From contig NZ_BMPZ01000009.1 in NCBI RefSeq assembly GCF_014647855.1, forward strand, positions 1 through 64,000: a DNA stretch of 64,000 nt. Reading direction: 5' to 3'. The number at the start of each line of letters is the position of its first letter. Position 1 is the first letter of the stretch. This document shows positions 5,562 to 15,904 of this stretch, in pieces. Both the position numbers and the translations under genes were made by a program. The notes below the pieces were generated by a model. That model was given only the letters and a program-made list of their open reading frames with translations, was not told the origin of the DNA and did no database searches. This DNA is from Shewanella gelidii (GTDB lineage Bacteria; Pseudomonadota; Gammaproteobacteria; Enterobacterales; Shewanellaceae).

Positions 5562-7415
5562 TTATGCGTGCTTTCTACGACGCAACCAAACTAAAGGTAA
5601 TGCGAATAACCATGCAAACGTAGCGGCACCTTTTCGAACAAAAGGCTCATCTTCGGTTCCATCGACTTCAGAACAGCCTTCTCCCGAGTTTGTTGGCTTT
5701 AGCACAACCATTCGCGGCAGGTATGACGTCACCGGCTCACCATTCGCATTTCTATCAAACAGTGGTCCGCCGTTTTCGCCTAATTCCAAATCCCCATTGT
5801 CATCGGTCTTATAGGTTGGTTTACGAACAAATGCTGTACCGACAATCGTGCCATTTTCATTAATGCTTGTCGCTTCAACAACATAAATATCTGCTTCATA
5901 GGTGAGAACATCACCCGTATCATCACTGACGCTAATCTCTTGTCGCTTCCAGCCATCACCATCGGCGACATAACCACGGGAGTCACAGGTCATGATCTTA
6001 TTGATATTACTAAACTCTAGGGTGTTTACGTCAAACAAAAAACCTGCTTTTGGCCTTGGTTTGCCATCTCGCTCAGACGTAGTATCAACAAAGCCCACAA
6101 CTTGACCTTGGTTGTTAATATCTTTGGGTTTACTTTCTCTATCCGAAGTCTTGCTGAAAAAGTCGTTAGGCGTGATCACCTCAGGGTTGTCTGCTTGCGT
6201 GTCATAATAGAAGAATTTGTGGCGCAGAAAGCCTTCTAAGTAAGAGTAATAACTTCCAACGAGAATACCATCGTCATTAATGTCATATGCAATGGACGAA
6301 TTGAAGTCTTTATCCATCTCAATATCATTGTACTGATAAACACCATCAGCATCTTTACTCCAGTAACCCGCATCGACTCTTAAACGGTCTCTGTTACCAT
6401 TGCGATATACATGAGAGCGTCCAGCCACGGTTCCCGCAGTATTAATGCCAAGCCCCTGAGCAATATAGGTAGTGGTTGAACTACTTGAGGGTTCTAAGCC
6501 CAACGGCAGCTGTGTCGCCACAACCTCATTGCCTTCAAGTTGCCATACAAAAGCACGGGTTTGATATTGAACTTTCCGAGCACCAGTATTGTCATCAGGA
6601 AATTGCTTGTCTTGAACACAGATATCGAGTGGTAATGTTTCAGAATCATCAAAACAATTATCGACTTGAGATTTGCCACTGTTACTCATGTCGGTACTTG
6701 CATAGCCCGTCGTAAGATTATTCTGGTTAATCGCAACCACGGTAGAAAACCCACCGACAAGGGCAGTTTCGGTTTCATCGTCTTCGTTCACATATTGAAC
6801 ATATGGGGGAATAACCTCAACTTCTGCGTCAGCGGTTTTAATTACGCCTCGCTGCTCGTATTCCCGGAAATACCAGAAATCTTGATCAGTATTATCACCC
6901 GTATATTCTAATGTTTGCTCTGGTGCGGTCATGGCACCGACTTTAATGCCTGCATTATTGATATCGTAATAGTATGTATCGACAGAGTTCACGACATCAG
7001 TATCACTTGGATCCGTTGTACCATTTACACTGTCAAACAGTGGTAACCACGCACCATTGCTAGCATTTTCTCCAGCGGTAAACGTGAAGTTGTTTCCCTC
7101 AATCGCTTTATCGATACTAAACGTAATACGCTCTTCATCGGCGATGCCGTCTTCAATATCAATAATTCCGTCGTCATCAATATCTGCCGTACTGAGCTTT
7201 TTCTTACCTTTGGCAATGCCGACCATTTCATCTTGATCATTAACAGCTAAGCCATAGCCATTACGCGTTCCATCGAGAGTACCTTTGGGCGCTTCAGCAG
7301 ATTGATCCATTAAATCTGCTAGATTCTCAATTGTATAAACTGGCGCTGCATGTGCTATTTGTAATGAACCAATCACACTTAACGCAACAAGAGAGAGGGG
7401 TTTGTTTAACTTCAT
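5562..7415 (-). CDS. DUF3466 family exported protein with C-terminal sorting tail, 617 aa
   Basis: The N-terminus is a Sec signal peptide (MKLNKPLSLVALSVIGSLQ, cleavage likely after AHA). The body contains Ca-binding-like Asp repeats (ADIDDDGIIDIEDG near residue 78) and several repeats with the pattern I-N-x-x-G-x-x-x-G (for example INDDGILVGSY, INNQGQVVGFV, INENGTIVGTA), suggesting a repetitive beta fold. The C-terminus has a short hydrophobic helix and RRR (ATFAWLFALPLVWLRRRK), like GlyGly-CTERM/rhombosortase tails. The protein is therefore probably exported and surface-processed. Function is unknown. It lies 29 bp downstream of uup and has its own terminator. Confidence 0.8.
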   Translation of the reverse strand: MKLNKPLSLVALSVIGSLQIAHAAPVYTIENLADLMDQSAEAPKGTLDGTRNGYGLAVNDQDEMVGIAKGKKKLSTADIDDDGIIDIEDGIADEERITFSIDKAIEGNNFTFTAGENASNGAWLPLFDSVNGTTDPSDTDVVNSVDTYYYDINNAGIKVGAMTAPEQTLEYTGDNTDQDFWYFREYEQRGVIKTADAEVEVIPPYVQYVNEDDETETALVGGFSTVVAINQNNLTTGYASTDMSNSGKSQVDNCFDDSETLPLDICVQDKQFPDDNTGARKVQYQTRAFVWQLEGNEVVATQLPLGLEPSSSSTTTYIAQGLGINTAGTVAGRSHVYRNGNRDRLRVDAGYWSKDADGVYQYNDIEMDKDFNSSIAYDINDDGILVGSYYSYLEGFLRHKFFYYDTQADNPEVITPNDFFSKTSDRESKPKDINNQGQVVGFVDTTSERDGKPRPKAGFLFDVNTLEFSNINKIMTCDSRGYVADGDGWKRQEISVSDDTGDVLTYEADIYVVEATSINENGTIVGTAFVRKPTYKTDDNGDLELGENGGPLFDRNANGEPVTSYLPRMVVLKPTNSGEGCSEVDGTEDEPFVRKGAATFAWLFALPLVWLRRRKHA

Positions 7416-7444
7416 TAATCAGGTTCCCATAAAAATTTGGTCAA

Positions 7445-9364
7445 TTACTTCAACGACTCAAGCTCTTCCCATCGTTCGAAATATACTTCAAGCTGCTGTT
7501 CTTTTTCAGCTAATTCATTTAATTTTTCGGTAACAACATCCTGCGCTTGGCTATAGAAATCCGTTTCATTTACTAAAGATTGCAAAGCCTCGATTTCAGC
7601 CTCGGTTGTTTCCATGAGCGCTGGTAAAGCTTCTAATTCTCTTTGTAATTTGTACGAAAGCTTCTTCGCAGGCTTTTGCTCTGGCGCTTTCTCAGTTTTG
7701 GGTTTCACTTCCTGAGGGGTTTCGACAATCTTTTTGTCGACTGGTTCCTCAGAATAAAATTTTGCACCTTGGTCAACTGCATCTTGGTACCCGCCAACGT
7801 ATTCCGACCAGCGCCCATTACCCATAAACCACCAACTGCTAGTCACGGTATTATCGATAAATGCTCGGTCGTGACTCACGATTAGCAAGGTTCCATCATA
7901 ATCGGCCAGCATGGACTCTAACAGTTCCAATGTTTCGACATCAAGGTCGTTTGTTGGCTCATCAAGAATAATGAGATTCGCAGGTCGAAGCAGTAGTCGG
8001 GCGAGTAATAGTCGGTTCTTTTCTCCACCAGAAAGGGCTTTCACCGGCGTTCTGGCACGCATGGGGGAAAACAAAAAATCCTGTAAATAGCTAAGAATGT
8101 GGCGATCTTTGCCGTTAATCGTGACCGTTTGTTTACCTTCACCAACGTTTTCTTCAACAGTTAATTCAGGGTCTAAGGTTTCTCGGTATTGGTCGAAGTA
8201 CGCCACTTCAAGCTTGGTACCGATTTTTACATCTCCAGACTGTGGCTCTAATTGCTCAATCAGTAATTTGATTAAAGTCGACTTTCCGCAACCATTCGGC
8301 CCGATTAAAGCAATTCTATCGCCACGCATCACCGTTGTTGAAAAATTATTGACTAAGTTTTTCTCTGGCAAATTGAAGCATAACTGCTCAACATCAAACA
8401 CTAACTTACCTGAACGCTCGCTATCCGCGACCTGCATCCGCGCATTGCCCTGCTTCTCCAGTCGCGCTTTACGCTCAACTCGTAATGCTTTCAAAGCACG
8501 AACACGACCTTCATTTCGTGTTCTTCGCGCTTTAATCCCTTGGCGGATCCAAACCTCTTCTTCAGCTAAACGTTTATCAAACTGGGCATTTTGTTCTGCT
8601 TCAACGCGCAACCATTCTTGTTTACCGTCCAGATACGCTTGATAGTTACCTGGCCACGACGTCACAACACCACGATCTAAATCCACAATTCGAGTTGCCA
8701 TTCGATGAATAAAGCCACGGTCATGGCTAATAAAGACGATCGCACCTTTATAATTCAATAAAAATTGTTCGAGCCACTCAATAGCATCAATATCGAGGTG
8801 GTTCGTTGGTTCATCGAGAAGCAGAAGATCCGGCTCGCAGACCAAAGCGCGAGCTAGCGCAACACGTCGTTGCCAGCCACCGGAAAGCTCACTTAAGGGT
8901 TTATCTGGGTCTAAATCTAATTGCTTACAATGTTGATTGATTCGTGTATCGAGCTGCCAGCCATTACTATGATCTAAAACGCCTTGCAGTCGCTCTAACT
9001 GCTTCAGCATTTTTTCCATGTCATCACCGTTTGAATGGCCAATGTCATGTGATATTTGGTGATATTGCTCTAAAGTGTCACCGATTTCCGCTAGGCCACC
9101 CGCAATATACGAATAAACAGTGCCCTGCTCCGCTTTTGGTGGATCTTGCTGTAAGCGACTAACATTCACATCTGTGGTGATATTAAACTCACCATCGTCC
9201 AGTAATGCTTCACCATCTAGTATTTTGAGTAATGTTGATTTCCCTGCGCCGTTTCGGCCTACAATACATACCCGCTCTCCGGGCTCAATCGTAAAGTCTG
9301 CATTCTTTAATAAAGGGGTATAACCATACGCCAAAGAACCATTATTGATCCGAACTAAACTCAA
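7445..9364 (-). CDS. uup: ABC-F ATPase Uup, 639 aa
   Basis: This is a soluble ABC-F protein with two nucleotide-binding domains: Walker A GRNGAGKS at residues 36-43 with signature LSGGWQRR, then a second GPNGCGKS with LSGGEKNR. A long linker follows, then a coiled-coil C-terminal domain (about residues 560-639, Lys/Glu-rich) that in Uup binds DNA or the ribosome. I chose the TTG start at 9364 because AGGAG lies six nt upstream and it gives the family length (E. coli 635 aa); a longer in-frame ATG would run into the glutaredoxin gene. The start overlaps the upstream gene by 23 nt, indicating translational coupling. Uup affects transposon excision and ribosome function in E. coli. Confidence 0.92.
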   Translation of the reverse strand: MSLVRINNGSLAYGYTPLLKNADFTIEPGERVCIVGRNGAGKSTLLKILDGEALLDDGEFNITTDVNVSRLQQDPPKAEQGTVYSYIAGGLAEIGDTLEQYHQISHDIGHSNGDDMEKMLKQLERLQGVLDHSNGWQLDTRINQHCKQLDLDPDKPLSELSGGWQRRVALARALVCEPDLLLLDEPTNHLDIDAIEWLEQFLLNYKGAIVFISHDRGFIHRMATRIVDLDRGVVTSWPGNYQAYLDGKQEWLRVEAEQNAQFDKRLAEEEVWIRQGIKARRTRNEGRVRALKALRVERKARLEKQGNARMQVADSERSGKLVFDVEQLCFNLPEKNLVNNFSTTVMRGDRIALIGPNGCGKSTLIKLLIEQLEPQSGDVKIGTKLEVAYFDQYRETLDPELTVEENVGEGKQTVTINGKDRHILSYLQDFLFSPMRARTPVKALSGGEKNRLLLARLLLRPANLIILDEPTNDLDVETLELLESMLADYDGTLLIVSHDRAFIDNTVTSSWWFMGNGRWSEYVGGYQDAVDQGAKFYSEEPVDKKIVETPQEVKPKTEKAPEQKPAKKLSYKLQRELEALPALMETTEAEIEALQSLVNETDFYSQAQDVVTEKLNELAEKEQQLEVYFERWEELESLK

Positions 9365-9602
9365 GGGTTTCTCCTGTAAACGTGTGCAGCGCGGCACTAT
9401 CAAATGGCCAATTGAGCTCCAAACCGTTACTGTCATTACGCAGTACTGGAATTCGGGTGCCATAAACCGTTGCTAACTCTTCATCTTCGCAAATATCACA
9501 ACATAAAAAAGGCACATTTGCCTGTTGTAAAATAACCATGGCTTCGTCACATAGGTGACAACCTTCCGTATGGAGCAGAACGTATCGAGATTGTTTACCC
9601 AT
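9342..9602 (-). CDS. glutaredoxin-family protein (DUF836-like), 86 aa
   Basis: This is a small thioredoxin-fold protein with the redox motif CHLC at residues 16-19 after HTEG and the cis-Pro segment RIPVLR. It is probably a cytosolic thiol oxidoreductase. Its start overlaps the rlmKL stop by eight nt, and its 3' end overlaps uup by 23 nt, so the three genes form one tightly coupled operon. The same arrangement occurs in other Alteromonadales. Its partner is unknown. Confidence 0.85.
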   Translation of the reverse strand: MGKQSRYVLLHTEGCHLCDEAMVILQQANVPFLCCDICEDEELATVYGTRIPVLRNDSNGLELNWPFDSAALHTFTGETLEFSSDQ

Positions 9603-11727
9603 GTGTAATCAACCAAGTGTTATGAATATGAGGGTTGCGTTTGTAATCTAATGGTAAGGTTTGCTTATCAATATTCTGCACCTGCATCCCAAGCTTTTTA
9701 AGTGCGTCAATATCCATTTTGAACTTACGCTTGTTATTAGAGAAGATGATTTCTCCACCCGGTGCTAATCGCTTAATGAGGCCACTTAGCATTTCTGCGT
9801 GGTCTCTTTGCACATCCCAGGAATCTTCCATTCGTTTTGAATTTGAAAAAGTTGGCGGATCGATAAAGATCAAATCAAATTGTTCATCACCACTTTCAAT
9901 CCACTGCAAACAGTCGGCTTGTACAAACTGATACTGTTTGCCAGATAGCTGGTTGAGCATAAAATTATCTTTTGCCCACGTTAAATAGGTATTTGACATA
10001 TCAACTGTCGTTACAGACTTCGCCCCACCGATTGCGGCATGAACAGAAGCCGATCCTGTATACGCAAATAAATTTAGAACTTTACGATTACGAGATTTAT
10101 CACCGACAAGTTTTCGAGTTAGGCGATGATCAAGAAAGAGCCCAGTATCTAGATAATCCGTTAAATTTAACTTGAACTTAGCTCCATACTCACAAGTGAT
10201 GAGAGACAGCTTCTCAGTATCTAGCTTCTCGTATTGGCTTACCCCTTTTTGGCGCTCGCGGGTTTTTAAAATAATGTTGTCTGGTTTGAGGCCTATTGCA
10301 GCAGGTAGTGCCAGTAAGACATCGCTTAGTCGTCTTTTAGTGACTGCTTCTGGAATATTGGCGGGCGCAGAGTACTCTTGAATAACAACATAGTCTTGGT
10401 ACTTGTCGATGGCGACATTGTATTCAGGGATATCTGCATCGTAGAGGCGGTAGCTATCGATCCCTTCTTTCTTGGCCCACTTTTCCAACTGCTTAAAGTT
10501 CTTTTTGACTCGATTAGCGAAAGGAACAGCCACAGTTGCTAGGTCCTGCCCATCTTCTAATTGACCAACTTCCTGACGACGAGTACTTTTCGCATGGAGG
10601 CTATATAAGTTAAATGCACACTCAAGTGCGCCGTTAAACATCTTCATTTGTTTATCGGCTTTAAGTTTTAGTGAAGAAATAAGTTCAATATCACTACATA
10701 GCATTGCTGCTTTCCAGCCACCAAACTCTTTCTTAAGCCTTTCGCCAAATTGATTATATAGCTGCAGTAACGCCGTGACATTGCCAAGACGCTCACCATA
10801 AGGTGGGTTTGAAATCAGAAAGCCACTTTCCTCAGGTACATCAATACTCAACGCGTTGCCAACTCGGAAATCAATCAAAGAAAGCACACCAGCGTTTTCC
10901 GCATTGCGTTTCGCTAACGCCACTAATCGAGAATCAATATCTGAACCATAAAACTTGAGTTCACAACGATTTAAACCGAGGGATGCTCGCGCTCTAGCCT
11001 CTTCTAAAATTTCTTGCCATATTTTGTCATTGTGTCTTTGCCAGTGCTCAAAGCCAAAACGTTCCCGCTTCAAGCCTGGGGCAATATCTGCCGCTATTAA
11101 CGCCGCCTCAATTAATACTGTGCCAGAACCACAAAATGGGTCGAGCACATTTGTTGGGTTATCCTGCCATCCACTCCGAAAGAGCATATTCGCCGCGAGG
11201 TTTTCTTTGAGCGGCGCTTCGCCTGTAGAACTTCGATATCCACGTTGGTGTAAAGAGGGACCAGAGAAATTAATACCAATGGTCAGCTTGCCATTACGGT
11301 AGTGGCCATCAATTTTGAATTCAGCACCAACGCGAGAAACACTTGGGCGCGCAATATCATCATCACGAAAACGGTCAACAACGGCATCTTTGATTTTCAG
11401 TGCACCAAACTGCGTATTATTGATGAAGCCACCAAGCCCATGGAAATCAATACTAAAAGTCGTCTTGTTTGAAAAGTGTGACGGCCAATCAATACAATAA
11501 GCTGCATTGTATAGCTGCTCAGCAGATTCACAGGGACCTTTATATATAACCAAGATAATTCGACTTGCGAGGCGAGTCCACAGCGTGATGCGATAGGCAA
11601 GTTCAAGTGGGGCTGAGAAAAACACGCCGGCAACACTCTCTTTAACATCTTCGGCGCCAAATGCTTTTAGCTCCGTGGCAAGAGAGTATTCAAAGCCCTT
11701 GGGGGCTGCTGCAAAAAAATTATACAT
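9595..11727 (-). CDS. rlmL: 23S rRNA m2G2445 / m7G2069 methyltransferase RlmKL
   Basis: This bifunctional rRNA methyltransferase acts on the 50S precursor. In order it has a THUMP domain (N-terminal 160 residues), an RlmL methyltransferase domain with [14 protein letters not shown] and NPPYGERLG (N307), and an RlmK domain with [14 protein letters not shown] and [11 protein letters not shown] (D623). The length of about 710 aa fits (E. coli 702). The start is not certain: ATG 11727 gives [11 protein letters not shown], matching the family N-terminus, while ATG 11736 and TTG 11739 lie just upstream in frame. None has a clear ribosome binding site. It is the first gene of the rlmKL-glutaredoxin-uup operon. 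Confidence 0.93.
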   Translation of the reverse strand: MYNFFAAAPKGFEYSLATELKAFGAEDVKESVAGVFFSAPLELAYRITLWTRLASRIILVIYKGPCESAEQLYNAAYCIDWPSHFSNKTTFSIDFHGLGGFINNTQFGALKIKDAVVDRFRDDDIARPSVSRVGAEFKIDGHYRNGKLTIGINFSGPSLHQRGYRSSTGEAPLKENLAANMLFRSGWQDNPTNVLDPFCGSGTVLIEAALIAADIAPGLKRERFGFEHWQRHNDKIWQEILEEARARASLGLNRCELKFYGSDIDSRLVALAKRNAENAGVLSLIDFRVGNALSIDVPEESGFLISNPPYGERLGNVTALLQLYNQFGERLKKEFGGWKAAMLCSDIELISSLKLKADKQMKMFNGALECAFNLYSLHAKSTRRQEVGQLEDGQDLATVAVPFANRVKKNFKQLEKWAKKEGIDSYRLYDADIPEYNVAIDKYQDYVVIQEYSAPANIPEAVTKRRLSDVLLALPAAIGLKPDNIILKTRERQKGVSQYEKLDTEKLSLITCEYGAKFKLNLTDYLDTGLFLDHRLTRKLVGDKSRNRKVLNLFAYTGSASVHAAIGGAKSVTTVDMSNTYLTWAKDNFMLNQLSGKQYQFVQADCLQWIESGDEQFDLIFIDPPTFSNSKRMEDSWDVQRDHAEMLSGLIKRLAPGGEIIFSNNKRKFKMDIDALKKLGMQVQNIDKQTLPLDYKRNPHIHNTWLITHG

Positions 11728-11922
11728 GGATGACATCAATACACAGAAAAGGATAATCCACCATTATAACCCGATGACACAGCAAAAGATAAACTGTTGA
11801 CGCCTTCTGTCTAATTTATCTGCAAAATCACAATAAATGCACTTAGCGTTAGCTCACATTGGCGATAAATAAGGTGAGCAGCGCTTTATTTAAGCACTTA
11901 AACGCTAATTTCAGATTCGTGC

Positions 11923-11951
11923 TTGCAAAGCGGATATTGCCCCGTTATAGT
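11923..11951 (+). promoter_or_regulatory. promoter of the initiator tRNA cluster
   Basis: -35 TTGCAA (11923-11928), a 17-nt spacer and -10 TATAGT (11946-11951) are followed by the GC-rich discriminator TCAGCCCGC, a feature of stringently controlled stable-RNA promoters. The first tRNA starts 20 nt downstream. Confidence 0.7.
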
Positions 11952-11971
11952 TCAGCCCGCTTTAACGAAGT

Positions 11972-12048
<77 letters not shown>

Positions 12049-12106
12049 ATCTTCTTAAAGTTATTTTTTCGCAGTTAGAATTCAAATAATTGCAGCGTTT
12101 ATCGGA

Positions 12107-12183
<77 letters not shown>

Positions 12184-12227
12184 ATTCTTTAGTCAATAGA
12201 ATCAAAACAATGGCAGCGTTTATCGGA

Positions 12228-12304
<77 letters not shown>

Positions 12305-12348
12305 ATTCTTTAGTCAATAGAATTAAAACAGTGACAGCGTTTATCGGA

Positions 12349-12425
<77 letters not shown>

Positions 12426-12763
12426 CTTTCTTAGTGTTACCCTTTATTTCCCCAATTAATAGCAAATCTTCCTCGCGATACCTAGCGAATAAAATCAGCA
12501 TTTCAAGATGTATCAACAGTTCTCTTACCGATAGATGATTATTGAATATTATTTCCTCGAGACACTATCGCAAATATCTATTTAGCCATAACAAGCTTTT
12601 GCCTTTTCAGATTCACTCGTCTAAATCTATCCATTTAAACTCACCAGCACCATGTCACTAATCTGTGGCTAGTCACTCATTTGGTATAGGGCATTCTATA
12701 TCGAGCTTTTCAACCGGTTTACATGTGAGCACAAAATAGAAGAATCACGGAGACTAAAAACAA
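12426..12763. other. intergenic stretch without a recognisable gene
   Basis: About 340 bp between the tRNA array and the RND pump terminator. Stops occur in all frames, there is no tRNA-like fold, and I see no convincing promoter. Confidence 0.6.
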
Positions 12764-12788
12764 AAAAGGCGCCTATAGCGCCTTTTAT
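12764..12788 (-). terminator. terminator of the RND pump operon
   Basis: AAAAGGCGC-TATAG-GCGCCTTTT-type hairpin followed on the minus strand by a T run, 21 bp past the transporter stop. Confidence 0.85.
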
Positions 12789-12808
12789 ATACAAAGTATT
12801 GCGACTCG

Positions 12809-15800
12809 CTAGCTTTGCTCGAGTTGTTTTTGCAGCTCTTGCGCAACGGCTTCTGGAGAGCCCGAGTATTTTGCAAACAATGAATATGCTACCGGTATCA
12901 CCAACAACGTAAATAAGGTGGCAAGTAGAATGCCGGATAGCACCACAACACCGATGACAAACCGCGTTTCAGCACCCGCGCCAGTCGCCATCACAAGGGG
13001 GACAGCTCCAGCCGCCGTTGTAATCCCCGTCATCAAGATAGGACGTAGACGTTGGCTCGAGGCTTGTAAAATGGCCTCAGAAAAATCAACACCTTTATCC
13101 CGCAATTGATTGGCAAATTCGACAATTAAAATACCATTTTTAGCGGCAAGACCAATCAGCATAATGATGCCGATCTGACTATAAATGTTAAGGCTTTGGC
13201 CTGTAAACCACAGACCAATCAATGCACCTAACGTCGCTAATGGTACCGTCAACATGATCACAACTGGATGCACATAGCTTTCAAACTGCGCCGCTAACAC
13301 AAGAAACACAATGCCTAGCGCCAGCAAGAATACAAAGTACATCGAACTACCGGACTCTTGATAATCTTGCGACTGCCCTTTGTAGCTGATTAGGGCTTCA
13401 GCTGGTAAGTAAGCCGTGGCGGTGTCATTTAAGAAAGTCAAAGCTTGCCCTAAGGTGTAACCTTCAGCCAAGTTTGCCTCAATAGTAATTGCCCGCATTC
13501 TGTTATATCGGTTCAGTTGGCTGGCATCGGCAAACTCCTCCACGCTCACAAGGTTTGAGAGTGGGATGAGCTTTTGGCTACGCTCTGAGCGAACATAAAT
13601 ATTTTCCAGATCATTCGCTGTATTTTGATTATCTCGGTTCCCTTCAATAACAACATCATATTCTTCCCCATCGCGCATAAATGTTGTGACTAAACGAGAA
13701 CCAAGCATGGTCTCAAGCGTGCGGCCAATGTGAGAGACTGAGACACCGAGATCAGCTGCTCTATCGCGGTCGATAACTACTTTCAACTGCGGCTTGGTTT
13801 CTTTGTAATCATGGTCAACGCCTACCAACATTGGGCTGGCTTTCGCCTTTTCAAGCATTATATCTCGCCAGCGCGCTAACTCATCGTAGCTTGGACCACC
13901 AATAACAAATTTAACGGGTTTTCCTACGCCACGCCCAAATGCCTGACGCATTACCGGAAATGCTCTTATCCCCGCAAGATCACTTAATCGGCCTCTAATA
14001 TCACCAATAATTTCAAAAGCACTCCGTCGCTTTGACCAGTCTTCCAGTACAATAATTGCCATACCATTTGAGAAGTCAGCACTTCGACCAAAGCTCCGAG
14101 GTGCGCGGATTAACAGTCGTTTAACCTCACCAGACTCAACCAATGGCATCAAACGATGTTCAATTTCATCCATATAATTTTCAATGTACTCAAAGCTCGC
14201 GCCTTGAGGCCCATTGACAATGAGGAACATGGAGCCGCGGTCTTCCCTAGGCGCAAACTCCTGTGGGACATTCTTAGCCAAAAAGCCACTCAAAGTCAGT
14301 GCAATCAGAACAATAACGGAAACCAATACTGGATGACGCATTCCTCTTGAAAGCGTGCCTCGATAAAAACTGGCTAATGAATCCATCGCCCCATCGACCT
14401 TTTTCACCAGCCACGTGTCTTCCTCGGCGGGCTTGAGTACCTTTGAACACATCATTGGGCTCAATGTGAGTGCTGTTAGGCTCGAGAAAATCACTGCAGC
14501 ACTCATCGTCACTGCAAACTCTTTAAATAGCTTGCCTAAGTCACCATCAATAAAGGTAATCGGTAAGAATACTGCAATAAGCACCAACGTCGTCGCTACA
14601 ACAGCAAATGCGACTTCACGTGCCCCAAGAAAAGCGGCCTTCAACGGTGGGTCACCCAGTTCAATCCGTCGATGGATATTCTCAAGCATCACAATGGCAT
14701 CATCAACCACCATACCAATTGCAAGGATCATCGCGAGCAAAGTCAGTAAGTTAATGGTGTAGCCTAACGCATACAGCACAACAAATGTCCCCATGAGCGA
14801 GACGGGAACGGTCAAGGCCGGTACTAACATGGCGCGTACACTGCCCAGGAACAAATAGATGACGATAATAACTAACGCCATGGCAATGAACAGCGTTTGG
14901 TACACTTCTTTAATCGAAGCTTCAATAAATACTGAACTATCGTAAGAACGCTTGATTTCCATACCTGCCGGCAACGTTGGATTGATAACATCCACAAGTG
15001 CATTCGCTGCGCGCGCGACTTCCAGAGTATTTGACGTAGATTGCTTGGTTACACCGAGGCCAATCATTGACTCACGGTTCCCGCGGAACATAATCCGTTC
15101 TTCTTCAGAGCCAATCTCGACTTTGGCCACATCACCAAGTTTAACCAAGTAGCCGTCATCGCCTTCAGCGAGAACTAGGCTTGCAAAATCTTCTGCCGTT
15201 CGATAATTCCTCTCTAAACGAACGGTAAAATGACGTTCCTTTGACTCAATTGAACCTGCGGGTAGTTCAACGTTTTGCGATCGCAGGCTTGATTCCACAT
15301 CTGCAACCGTAAGGTTTCGCGCTGCCAAAGCTTGGCGGTCAATCCATACCCGCATGGCATAGACTTTACCGCCACCAATGCGAATATTGGCAACCCCATC
15401 AATCACCGAAAAGCGGTCAACTAAATAGCGCCGTGCATAATCAGTAAGTTGAATCGTGTCCATTTGATCGGAAACCAAATTGAGCCACATGATCACTTCA
15501 CTACTTCCGCTCGCTTTTTGCACCTCAGGCGGATCCGCTTCCTCGGGTAGGTTATTCAGTAGTCCTGAGATTTTGTCCCGCACGTCGTTTGCGGCAGCCT
15601 CAATATCACGGCTAATATCAAATTCTAAGGTTACTGAAGAACGACCATCACGACTCGAAGAACTAACGTTACGGATCCCTTCAACACCACTAATACGGTC
15701 TTCAACCAACTGAGTAATACGACTTTCAACGACCGAAGCACTGGCACCGCGGTAATTGGTATTGATTGAAACAATCGGCGGATCAATATTTGGATACTCT

Positions 15801-15904
15801 CGAAGCGGCAGTTTATCGAATGAAACCAAGCCAAAAGCGATTAAAAGCAGGCTAATCACCGATGCGAACACCGGCCGTTTTACGGAAAGATCTGTTAAAA
15901 TCAT
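12809..15904 (-). CDS. RND multidrug efflux permease, HAE1 family, 1031 aa
   Basis: This is the inner-membrane proton-driven pump subunit. It has the classic RND layout: TM1 at residues 12-30, a large periplasmic porter loop, TM2-6 (about 335-485), a second loop and TM8-12 (about 860-1015). The proton-relay motif GMVVDDAIVMLENI in TM4 carries the paired aspartates. The N-terminus (SVKRPVFASVISL) and PLREYPNIDPP are family hallmarks. The stop of the upstream adaptor gene overlaps its ATG (ATGA, four nt), so translation is coupled. No outer-membrane factor gene is adjacent, so a TolC homologue elsewhere is probably used. Substrate is not predictable. Confidence 0.93.
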   Translation of the reverse strand: MILTDLSVKRPVFASVISLLLIAFGLVSFDKLPLREYPNIDPPIVSINTNYRGASASVVESRITQLVEDRISGVEGIRNVSSSSRDGRSSVTLEFDISRDIEAAANDVRDKISGLLNNLPEEADPPEVQKASGSSEVIMWLNLVSDQMDTIQLTDYARRYLVDRFSVIDGVANIRIGGGKVYAMRVWIDRQALAARNLTVADVESSLRSQNVELPAGSIESKERHFTVRLERNYRTAEDFASLVLAEGDDGYLVKLGDVAKVEIGSEEERIMFRGNRESMIGLGVTKQSTSNTLEVARAANALVDVINPTLPAGMEIKRSYDSSVFIEASIKEVYQTLFIAMALVIIVIYLFLGSVRAMLVPALTVPVSLMGTFVVLYALGYTINLLTLLAMILAIGMVVDDAIVMLENIHRRIELGDPPLKAAFLGAREVAFAVVATTLVLIAVFLPITFIDGDLGKLFKEFAVTMSAAVIFSSLTALTLSPMMCSKVLKPAEEDTWLVKKVDGAMDSLASFYRGTLSRGMRHPVLVSVIVLIALTLSGFLAKNVPQEFAPREDRGSMFLIVNGPQGASFEYIENYMDEIEHRLMPLVESGEVKRLLIRAPRSFGRSADFSNGMAIIVLEDWSKRRSAFEIIGDIRGRLSDLAGIRAFPVMRQAFGRGVGKPVKFVIGGPSYDELARWRDIMLEKAKASPMLVGVDHDYKETKPQLKVVIDRDRAADLGVSVSHIGRTLETMLGSRLVTTFMRDGEEYDVVIEGNRDNQNTANDLENIYVRSERSQKLIPLSNLVSVEEFADASQLNRYNRMRAITIEANLAEGYTLGQALTFLNDTATAYLPAEALISYKGQSQDYQESGSSMYFVFLLALGIVFLVLAAQFESYVHPVVIMLTVPLATLGALIGLWFTGQSLNIYSQIGIIMLIGLAAKNGILIVEFANQLRDKGVDFSEAILQASSQRLRPILMTGITTAAGAVPLVMATGAGAETRFVIGVVVLSGILLATLFTLLVIPVAYSLFAKYSGSPEAVAQELQKQLEQS

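Noticed and set aside
7445..9463. Longer Uup start at 9463
   Set aside because: The extra 33 residues are antisense-like filler within the glutaredoxin gene; TTG 9364 has AGGAG and gives the family length.
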